Origin: Taudactylus pleione
Lineage: Eukaryota; Chordata; Amphibia; Anura; Myobatrachidae
Reading direction: 5' to 3'
Length of the DNA stretch: 64,000 bases
NCBI GenBank assembly: GCA_031769625.1
Contig: JAUIMM010000202.1
Coordinates: forward strand, 5,504,001 to 5,568,000
The position numbers and the translations under genes were made by a program. Within the stretch, counting starts at the first letter, position 1. Every line of letters starts with the position of its first letter. Positions 56,051-64,000 of the stretch are shown here, piece after piece. A model generated the notes under the pieces. That model did no database searches and had not been told where the DNA came from. It saw only the letters and a list, made by a program, of their open reading frames with translations.

Positions 56051-56548
56051 TAAGGCTGCTTAGTGAATAACCCCTTTAGGGTTTATCTACATTGCTAAGT
56101 TAATAGAAGAGGAAGGTAAAAGCTAGAGCCCAGACTACATCTTTGTAATGTGTGAGAATGTGAGACAGTATTAATGACAACTAAAACACATAGTTTGTCA
56201 AATTTATTTATATTCCAAAACTGCCACCACCAAGATCTGATTTTAAAGCTGCCATTTTGCAGGTGTTCTTTCGTTTTCCCTAAAACACTGATGGTTGTGA
56301 TGTTGATTTGATGCTGCGTCTTCGGGTGCAGATAGCTGATCAGAGAAGGCGGAGGAGGGCGTCTCATTACATAAGATACCACCTTCAGTATTAACATAAC
56401 TTCTCTGAAGATGCAGCACTGCCCGGAATCAGAGGCGTAGCGTGTTGCCATGTGCATGCTATGACGCCCCCCTCCCAAGTGTTCCAGGGAGGAGGTGTGT
56501 ACAGCATATGGGGTTAAATTAAAGGGATGAAATATAAACATTAATGGG

Positions 56549-56718
56549 TATATTTACTAAAGTGAGAGTTTTTAGAAGTGGAGATGTTGCCCATAGCAAC
56601 CAATCAGATTCTAGCTATTATCTTCTAGAAGGTGCTAGTTAAATGTTAAGTAGAATCTAATTGGTTGATATGGGAAACATATCCATTTCGAAAAACTTTC
56701 ACTTTAGTAAATATACCC
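56549..56718. mobile_element. MITE, GTTGCCCATAGCAACCAATC type (copy 3)
   Basis: Left GGGTATATTTACTAAAGTGA pairs with right TCACTTTAGTAAATATACCC. Confidence 0.85.
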
Positions 56719-56824
56719 TTAGGAGAGGTATTTAAATGATATATTCCAACCCACTAAAGTAATTCCATTAATAAAATAAAAATAATACAAATAAAATAAT
56801 GGTGTAATGGGGAACCTCTAATCA

Positions 56825-57215
56825 GTCTTCCCCCCGTAACTGATTTTAGCAGGCCCCCATTCACTATATTAGCCATTATTACACCCTCACTGACTGCATC
56901 ATATATCAACGTCCCAGTCTCACTGATTGTAGCAGGCCCCCATTGTCTATAATACTCATTACACCCACCTTATTCACTGACTGAATTATATATCAGTGTC
57001 TACCCTCCCTCACTGATAGCACCATATCCACCCATCCCCTCTTATACACATTCTTACACCCCTCACTCACTGACCACAATATATATCTGTGCCCCGTACT
57101 CACACTCCCCTCAAATGATTGTAGCAGGTTCCATCCCCTATAAAATTCCTCAGCCACTGACTTATTATATGTGCCCCCTCCCCCTCACTGATTGTAGCAG
57201 GACCCCCCAACATAA
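56825..57215. repeat. Degenerate minisatellite (CACTGATTGTAGCAGGCCCCC)
   Basis: Loose units containing CACTGATTGTAGCAGGCCCC, CATTACACCC and CTCACTGACTG, about 115-125 bp apart. Confidence 0.65.
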
Positions 57216-57242
57216 ATCGTTTCCAATGCTCAACAATTATAC

Positions 57243-58430
57243 TGTTAGGGATAAATTTACTGAGAATCGAGTCTGGGAGAGTTTGCTTTTTTTTCAACTC
57301 AATTAGCTTCACCTAAACTCGGGTGATTTGAAGCTCCTGAGACTCGCAAATTTACAAAAAAGTGAGTTTAGCTGAGAGTGAGATGGCCGATGGTGAAGCA
57401 GAACGAGATTTCTCTGCCGAGTAGCAGGGTTTGCAGGAGATTTCTCCCCCGAGTAGCAGGTTTTGCAGGAGATGACTCACCTGAGATTGAAGTGTCTTCA
57501 TCTCCTCAAAACTCTCCCGAGCAAGCAGCCTGCACATATCAGTGAGATATGTGTGAGCTGCTTGTGTTGTAGCTGTAAAAAAATGGGTTAAACAAAGCTT
57601 AACCAGCCCCGGACTTGCCAGCCTGTCCTGGTTTCTAAAATTATGGGGAACAAATTGTATAGGGTTCCACTGTAATATAGAAACCAACACCAGGCTGCAG
57701 GGCCAGTCCTGGTTTTAAATATAGGGGTGAAAAAATTGCGTAGTGTACCCCCTATATTTAAAACCAGCACCAAAACGGGCGGGCTGTAATGTCACAGCCC
57801 GGAAAACCTTTCACCAGGGCTCCGGGGCCAAAGCATTATCAGCCCAAGCCGGTCAGGCCAAGCACGGGGATCTCAGGGGAGGTGGGGACCCTCCCCAAGA
57901 AGGGGTCCCTCCCACCGAAAAAAAACAGGCTTGGACTGAAGCCCGGGGCTCTTCCTCGCACCCCATGAGCATTGGGTACAGGGGTAATAATGTAAAGAAT
58001 AGACGTAAACTATTGTATTTTACAGTGGGACTACAGGTGCCAGCATGCCTGCCCTTTGGCACTTGTGGAACTACAAGTGCCAGCAGATGGGCTGCACCTG
58101 TACCATCACTGTAAAATAAATAGTTAAATAAAAACAAAACACACACACCGTGCCAAGTATAACTTTATTACATACACCTACCCATTCACACATACTTACC
58201 TATACCAGATGCTTCTGTCCTCTTCTCCAGTAGAATTCGTAATGACTGGCCCTGCAAAAAAGATTGCATACTTGAAAAAAAATGAGCTGACCGATCCACG
58301 CACCCGGTATCAGTATGTGTGTTGCCACACATACTGATACCTCCCGAATGCCAGCTGACAGCCAATCAGCGGCCACGCTAACTGTAGAGCGGCCACTGAT
58401 TGGCTCTGGCTACTGACAGTTCCCACGTGC
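57243..58430. mobile_element. Cassette-bearing element, third end type
   Basis: Begins TTAGGGATAAATTTACTGAG with an imperfect inverted region to about 57370, then the cassette. Its right end is unclear because it passes straight into the direct repeat at 58430. Confidence 0.45.
57580..58430 (+). repeat. Passenger cassette, copy B
   Basis: Same order of landmarks as copy A: AAATGGGTTAAAC, AACCAGCCCCGGACTTGCCA, ATAGGGTTCCACTGTAATAT, CCAGCACCAAAACGGGC, GTCACAGCCCGG, ACAGGTGCCAGCATGCCTGC, GTATAACTTTATTACATACA, CACTGATTGGCTCTGGCTAC. Confidence 0.75.
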
Positions 58431-58661
58431 TTCACTGTCACCCTTCTTCCTTTTTTCGTGTGATGCCATGGGGGGGTCCTGGGCTGGATGTTTTGTGGGG
58501 TGCCCTGTGCCCTGGATGTGAACCTCTTAGTGTTAGGGACTGCAAGTACCAGAGAAGCCGTGATGTGGCCTAGCAGATTCCCATCGATTTGCAAATGCAT
58601 GCAACTAATATCTCTGAATTTCTATCACCATATATTCTTCATGTATTGTTGCAGGGACAAT
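58430..58661 (+). repeat. 230-bp direct repeat, left copy
   Basis: Begins CTTCACTGTCACCCTTCTTC and ends TTGTTGCAGGGACAAT. About 94% identical by eye to 59017-59249. LTR-like arrangement, but no TG...CA ends, primer site or target duplication were seen. Confidence 0.85.
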
Positions 58662-59016
58662 TCAGTGTGCTGAGGAACAATAGAGGGTTAAACCCCCCTT
58701 TTTTTCTACTTGGTATGACCCCTCTCTTTCATGCACCTGAAGAGTACTGCCAGATTGATTGAGCAGCTGCCATTTTCTGTTTGTTGTTATGAGATGCATG
58801 AATGAGCAAGCATTAGGCAGGCATGCTGGTTCCAGTAGTGCTAGTTGGAGTTCCCAGGGGTGACTCCCAGGCAAACTGGCTATCAATTTGGATGCATTTA
58901 TGTATGTGCACTTTTCTATCACCTTTTAGGTTTGTTTTTTATTCATGTAATTTTTTTCACATATATTTTAACTTTTTCAACACTTATTAATTAGTCTTAC
59001 ACATCTATACTTTACA

Positions 59017-59249
59017 CTTCACTGTCACCCTTCTTCCTTTTTTTGTGTGATGCCATGGGGGGGGTCCTGGGCTGAATGTTTTTTGGGGTGCCCTGCTCCC
59101 CGGATGTGAACACGTTAGTGTTAGGGACTGCTAGTAACAGAGAAGCCGTGACATGGCCTAGCAGCTTCCCATGGATTTGCAAATGCATGCAACTAATATC
59201 TCTGAATTTCTATCACCATATAGTCTTCATGTATTGTTGCAGGGACAAT
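59017..59249 (+). repeat. 230-bp direct repeat, right copy
   Basis: Same as the left copy, 587 bp downstream. The 355 bp between holds no recognisable coding sequence. Confidence 0.85.
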
Positions 59250-59253
59250 AAAC

Positions 59254-59630
59254 AATTGGTAACATCGAGTAACATTGGACAGTTAGGGAATCCCAGACCT
59301 TACTCAGGAATTGCTTACTTTTGTACACACTATGACACCTCAGGCGGCATCAGGTATCGCAGTGGATAATTTATGCATGCCCCTGCAATGGTGTTGAAAT
59401 GCACTGGCAAGCCTGCGTTCGCCCGACCACCCCCCCATCACCCCCAGAAATGGTACTTCCGGTCAATCACTCTGCCATGGGTTTGCATACCCTCTGCAAT
59501 CACAATTCCTAATGCAGCACCTAGCTCGTGCACGTGCACTGCAATGCATATGCATGCGCAGTGCGAATTAATCGACTGATTGCGTGCGTATAAGCACCTG
59601 TGTTCCTTGCTAAATCAAGCCCTATGTTGG
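59254..59630. mobile_element. Diverged TGATTC-type MITE fragment
   Basis: CG-rich sequence with TGCAATGCATATGCATGCGCAGTGCG and an end AAATCAAGCCC. Related to the 21-kb copy (TTGCGATGCATACGCATGCGCA). Left end not found. Confidence 0.4.
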
Positions 59631-59784
59631 TCAAGTATACAGATGTGAGTAAGGGGAAGTGGGCGCCTTTATGTTAGGCTGAGATCGCAATGCGAATGCA
59701 AACATTTACATTATATTAGCAACTGCGTTGCTTGCGTATAAGCAGAATAGAGATCCATAGTGAGTGAGGCCCTCTAAGATCTTG

Positions 59785-59820
59785 ATGTTCATATATTAAT
59801 CTCAGATCCTGACTGTCACC
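59785..59820. repeat. CTCAGATC repeat block 4 (remnant)
   Basis: ATGTTCATATATTAATCTCA then GATCCTGACTGTCACCTCTG, matching blocks at 60710 and 62770. Confidence 0.55.
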
Positions 59821-59824
59821 TCTG

Positions 59825-60110
59825 ACTGGTATGTGTTCGGCATCCTGGCAGTCTGGATGCCGAAGATTACCTTATCGGCGCCAGAATACCAACACCGGTC
59901 AGAAACCCGGGATGCCAAAGGTAAGTAGCAGGGTGGGGAGGAGGTTTGGGGTTAGGCACAAGGGGAAGGTTCAGGCACTAAAGGGGAAGGTTAGGTTTAG
60001 GCACTAGGGTAAAAGGTTAGGTTCCAGAAAGGGAGGGTTAAGGGAGGGAGAGGGGGAGGGTTAGCATACTGACTACCAAGTGTTGGTATGTTAACCAGGG
60101 TTGCCGATAT
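59825..60110. mobile_element. TTAGGG-carrying foldback element (copy 6), left part
   Basis: GGCATCCTGGCAGTCTGGATGCC end and GGTTAGGTTTAGGCACTAGG-type units at 59940-60065. The remaining right part may be the CCTATCGGGATCCAGGAGTC sequence at 60485-60545, with another repeat inserted between. Confidence 0.5.
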
Positions 60111-60544
60111 TCTGGCTGCACCTTCAGGGAGGGAGCTGCCAGATCAGCATTGCAGGGGGCGTAGCCAGAATAGCGTGTGTGGCGAGACAGGTTTTGTGGG
60201 CAGTGCGGGGGGCAATCGAGTCATTATTGAACCCGCCCCCTGCTGCACAATGCTGAGATTACCGGCATTGTGAAGCTGGGGGCGAGGCCAAAATGAAACG
60301 ATTCTGCATGAATGGCAATATCGGCCGTCCCTGCTGCGGGAGTTTCTCTTAAAACCAGGGGGGGAGGGCCCGAGGGGTCGGCAGCAGCTGGCAGGCTTGC
60401 CTGCCTTTCCAGGGGGCCGGGAGCGGCACCTGATTTTCAGGAGACACGGCTGAACCAGGAGGGTAGGCAAGTATGATGTTAACCCTATCGGGATCCAGGA
60501 GTCAGGATTATGACCGCCTGGATCCCGTCTATCAGTATTACATA

Positions 60545-60881
60545 CCGATTCCCTCTGACTGTCAGGTGCAGATTTGTATCTCTTACTTTCAGATCTGGAT
60601 TTATCCTCCTTGCCCCCAGGTCTGGATTTATTTGTCTGACTCTTGTGTTCGGTTTCATCTGTCTGGTTCTCAGATCTGTTTTTTTTTTTTTATCTCTGTC
60701 TAAGATCTAGATGTTCATACATTACTCTCAGATCCTGACCCCTCTGGCTGTCAGGTCTAGATTTAACTGTCTTACTTTCAGATCTGGATTTATCCTTCTT
60801 GGCCCCAGGTCTGAATTTATCTGTCTGACTCTTAGATCCCGACTTTTCTCTCTGTCTCTAAAATCTGCATATTTATATATT
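60545..60881. repeat. CTCAGATCTGGATTT repeat block 5
   Basis: The clearest block: two long units (about 60548-60705 and 60725-60880), each with CTGNCTGTCAGGT, CTTACTTTCAGATCTGGATT, TATCCTTCTTGGCCCCAGGT and TCTGTCTGACTCTT. Confidence 0.75.
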
Positions 60882-62652
60882 AGAAAATGTAAATCTGGAT
60901 AATGTCACTAGATAAATGTTGGATAATAAACCTAATAGTGTAGTATAACTGTGACTGAATCCAGACAAAGAGTGCTAAATATACAATTTATTACATAATG
61001 CATAAAAGACAAAAATATAAAATATCTAAAAATCACACACAATACAAAACAATAACATACAGACTGGTTCAATGTAATTTATAAAAAGGCACAGCAGATA
61101 ACCCCTACAGAAGGTATCTCTGGTGTCTTATATTGAATGTAGCACTGTTCCAATGTAATTATCGGCCTCCAAACAAATAGTTAATACAAATCGCCCTTTG
61201 TTTCAAGACTCCTTAACACATATATATATGCAGGTTTATATCAATCCCCGCTCCAATTGACCAGAGATGGTCTCCACTTTTATTTTAACTCAGAGTCACA
61301 CACTGACGTAATCTCACCAAAATGAGTATTTTGGGCTGGTATGCTCAATTAGCACTGCATGGAGAAGCACTGGTATGTTGAATACATTTAAAAGTCTTTT
61401 GAACGCTGGTTCATCAATAAGGACTCACAGTCCTGATAATAGCAACAGCACTGTCCATGTACACAAAGGTGGGAGAATAATAGAGACTACTTGACATAAG
61501 TAGATCTCAATAATGATACATTACCGCCGGCCGGCTTATGATGGTAAATATACTGATCTGTCAGGTATAGAGAAATGTCCCAGACCTTACTCCCTTGGCT
61601 CTGCTGGCTGATATTGATTTCATGCATGCACTCCCAATGCTGTAAATGAACTGCTCATCAGTCTTAAGGCCGTCCGTTCTTTCAGTTTTTTAAGAACCAG
61701 CTGATGGTGAATAGGGATTCCCTTACGCGTTTCTCCGCTGTAAGTCCTCGCGGTTTCGTCAGAGGGAAACCGCAAGGACTTACAGCGGAGAAACGCGTAA
61801 GGGAACCCCTATTCACCATCAGCTGGTTCTTAAAAAACTGAAAGAACGGACGGCCTTAAGACTGATGAGCAGTTCAGTTACAGCATTGGGAGTGCATGCA
61901 TGAAATCAATATCAGCCAGCAGAGCCAAGACACCTGTGGGAGTAAGGTCTGGGACATTTCTCTATACCTGACAGATCAGTATATTTACCATCATAAGCCG
62001 GCCGGCGGTAATGTATCATTATTGAGATCTACTTATGTCAAGTAGTCTCTATTATTCTCCCACCTTTGTGTACATGGACAGTGCTGTTGCTATTATCAGG
62101 ACTGTGAGTCCTTATTGATAAACCAGCGTTCAAAAGACTTTTAAATGTATTCAACATACCAGTGCTTCTCCATGCGGTGCTAATTGAGCATACCATCCCA
62201 AAATACTCATTTTGGTGAGATTACGTCAGTGTGTGACTCTGAGTTAAAATAAAAGTGGAGACCATCTCTGGTCAATTGGAGCGGGGATTGATATTAACCT
62301 GCATATATATATATGTGTTAAGGAGTCTTGAAACAACGGGCGATTTGTATTAACTATTTGTTTGGAGGCCGATAATTACATTGGAACAGTGCTACATTCA
62401 ATATAAGACACCAGAGATACCTTCGGCAGGGGTTATCTGCTGTGCCTTTTTATAAATTACATTGAACCAGTCTGTATGTTATTGTTTTGTATTGTGTGTG
62501 ATTTTTAGATATTTAATATTTTTGTCTTTTATGCATTATGTAATAAATTGTATATTTAGCGCTCTTTGTCTGGATTCTGTCACAGTTATACTACACTATT
62601 AGGTTTATTATCCAACATTTATCTAGTGACATTATCCAGATTTACATTTTCT
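60882..62652. repeat. 1.8-kb near-perfect inverted repeat
   Basis: Left arm 60882-61757 pairs with right arm 61766-62652. Examples: AGAAAATGTAAATCTGGATA with its complement ending 62652, and CGGAGAAACGCGTAAGGGAA at 61784 with its complement at about 61717-61736. The loop is GGTTTCGTCAGAGGGAAACC. The insertion lies inside a CTCAGATC repeat unit. TTTATATATTA occurs at 60872-60882 and again at 62768-62778, a possible target duplication that includes a 117-bp one-sided tail (62653-62767). Confidence 0.92.
61720..61764 (-). ncRNA. Hammerhead-ribozyme-like motif at the palindrome centre
   Basis: Minus strand reads CTGACGA, then AACCGC / GCGGA closing a 4-bp stem around an 11-base loop, then GAAAC and GCGTAAGGG. 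CTGANGA and GAAA are the two conserved hammerhead core strands. Stem III would be very short, as in the small hammerhead variants known from Penelope-like retroelements. The usual G-C closing pair of stem II is missing (A/A), so activity is uncertain. The other arm lacks the CTGACGA strand because the symmetry centre falls there. Confidence 0.4.
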
Positions 62653-62765
62653 GGCTGGTTATAGGTGTGTTTACAGGTACTACCTTTTAGGAGCAGCTTA
62701 TGTATAGACACTATATTTAGATATATTCTTTTTTATTTCATGCGCCTGAATTTCTTTGTTCTTTC

Positions 62766-63000
62766 GTGTTTATATATTACTCTCAGATCCTGACTGACAC
62801 CTCTGACTGCCAGGTCCGGATTTGTCTCTCTTACTTTCAGATCTGGATTTATGCTTCTGCCCGTTATATATATCTGTATATATCTGGATTAGTCTGTCTT
62901 TCATGTTTAGATTTAACCATCTCACTACCAAGTTTATACCTCTGGCTTGGCAATATGGATTTAGCTTTCTGGATTTCAGATCCAATTTAATCTCTCTAAT
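62766..63000. repeat. CTCAGATCTGGATTT repeat block 6
   Basis: TATATATTACTCTCAGATCC, CCTCTGACTGCCAGGTCCGG and CTTACTTTCAGATCTGGATT: continuation of block 5 beyond the inserted palindrome. Confidence 0.7.
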
Positions 63001-63156
63001 GTATTAATCATGGCTTGATTAACATCCTCTCCTAAAATAAATCTGTGTTACGCTATATAAATTGGATAAACAGAAAATGGCTAGATAACTAGATGTATTC
63101 AGTGTTTAATGCTATTGCTATTGAAAGCATTACCCTTTTAAATTTTGGGTTTAAAC

Positions 63157-64000
63157 TAGGGGTGTGCACCGGCCACTTTTCGTGTTTTGTGTTTTGGTTT
63201 TGGATCTGGATCTTTCTTCGTGTTTTGGATCTGGATTGGTTTTGCCAAAACCACCCTTCCGTGTTTTGGGTTCTGGGTTTTGTGTTTTGGATCTGTATTT
63301 TTTTTTTAAAAAGCATAAAAACAGCTAAAATCACAGAATTTGTGTGTTTTTCTGCTCCTATGCTATTATTAACCTCAATAACCTTAATTTCCACTCATTT
63401 CCAGTCTATTCTGAACACCTCACACCTCACAATAGTGTTTTTATATCCAAAAGGTTGCACCGAGGTAGCTGGATGACTATGCTAAGAGATACGAGTGGGC
63501 GGCACAAACACGTGGTCCATCTAGGAGTGACACTGCAGTGGCAGACAGGATGGCAGTTTGAAAAACTAGGCCCCAAACAGTACATAATTCAAAGAAAAAA
63601 AAGAGGTGCAAGATGGAATTGTCCTCCCACCCACCCTTATGTTGTATAAACAGGACATGCACACTTTAACAAACCAAACATTTCAGCGCCAGGGTCTGCC
63701 ACACGACTGTGGCTGAAATGATTGGTTCGTTTGGGCCCCCACAAAACAAGCTGGCAATTAATCTGTCCCTGCACAAACTGGCTCTATGGAGGCAAGATGT
63801 TGTCCTCATCCTCCGATTCCTCACCCTCTTCAGTGTTGTGTACATCCTCATCCTCACAGAGTATTAATTCGTCCCCGCTGGAATCCACAACCACAGGTCC
63901 CTCTGTACATTCTGGAGGCTGGTCTCCCTGGAAGAGTTGATAATTCATTTTATGAACATCATCTTCTCCACATTTTGTGGAAGCAACCTCCTACGCCTTT
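63157..64000 (-). mobile_element. hAT element, right end to window edge, minus orientation
   Basis: TAGGGGTGTGCACCGGCCAC at 63157 is the hAT end seen inverted at 25021-25040. Next come AAAACACGAA-type words and the AGGTAGCTGGATGACTATGC block shared with 24.72 and 53.6 kb. The element continues past 64000, so the other end and target duplication cannot be checked. Confidence 0.8.
63800..64000 (-). pseudogene. hAT-associated acidic C-terminal coding remnant, partial
   Basis: Minus strand from the window edge encodes GPVVVDSSGDELILCEDEDV and then an acidic run EEGEESEDEDNILPP before a stop at about 63796. This is the tail that follows the SERVFSTAGN region in the 52-kb copy. The sequence is open to the edge, so the upstream part may be intact or broken; it cannot be judged here. 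Confidence 0.55.

Noticed and set aside
58430..59249. Complete LTR retrotransposon
   Set aside because: Interior of only about 355 bp, no TG...CA ends, primer-binding site, polypurine tract or coding sequence.
63093..63476. 127-codon plus-strand frame repeating HFSCFVFWFWIWIF-like residues
   Set aside because: It is the TTTTGGATCTGGATTTTT-type hAT terminal sequence read in frame; the same residues appear in the other hAT ends (24.9 kb).

Overview
The window reads as a single vertebrate locus packed with repeats, not a gene-rich segment. The only cellular gene I can support is TRARG1 (formerly TUSC5, trafficking regulator of GLUT4), on the minus strand. Exon 1 (37287-36886) encodes the N-terminal region and the first hydrophobic CD225/dispanin segment. 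Exon 2 (5420-5291) encodes the conserved loop and the second membrane segment. A candidate last exon (4499-4468) adds a short tail. The three join in phase with GT/AG boundaries to give about 187 residues, close to the 177 of the human protein. Intron 1 is about 31.5 kb, so nearly half the window lies inside it. The promoter and 5' leader fall at about 37288-37800. Everything above that is upstream flank; everything below about 4.3 kb is downstream flank.

The non-genic sequence is dominated by DNA transposons and their deletion derivatives: hAT elements with 8-bp target duplications, PIF/Harbinger-like MITEs with TTA/TAA/ATA duplications, a rearranged Tc1, and a Tigger/pogo-like MITE. Frog-type dispersed repeats, a probable Penelope-like inverted repeat and several minisatellites are also present. 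This mix, with dispersed motifs I associate with frogs, suggests an anuran amphibian, probably neobatrachian. That is inference from repeat content and the TRARG1 sequence; I cannot name the species.

Layout: 0-4.4 kb, TRARG1 downstream flank with one hairpin-chain MITE; 4.5-5.4 kb, exons 3(?) and 2; 5.4-36.9 kb, intron 1. The intron holds a 22-bp minisatellite, TTAGGG-rich MITEs at 8-10 and 16 kb, a GTAGTGCCCC minisatellite at 11-12 kb, and a 3.3-kb hAT carrying a 2.7-kb palindrome at 21.8-25.0 kb. It also holds two facing hairpin-chain MITEs at 25.5-26.8 kb, a Tigger-like MITE at 27.7 kb, a 27-bp satellite at 31.4 kb and a mirror-image Tc1 at 33.4 kb. From 36.9 to 37.8 kb lie exon 1 and the promoter, and at 38.0-39.1 kb a 30/60-bp minisatellite just upstream of the gene. 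From 39 to 64 kb are stacked MITEs, a cassette shared by elements with different ends, a decayed hAT with a recognisable transposase C-terminus, a 1.8-kb palindrome with a hammerhead-like motif, and another hAT cut by the window edge.

No bacterial-type system, CRISPR array, tRNA or rRNA was found. The most unusual material is structural: several transposon families built as chains of local palindromes, very long inverted repeats with almost no loop, a passenger cassette found within different transposon ends, and hammerhead-ribozyme-like motifs.
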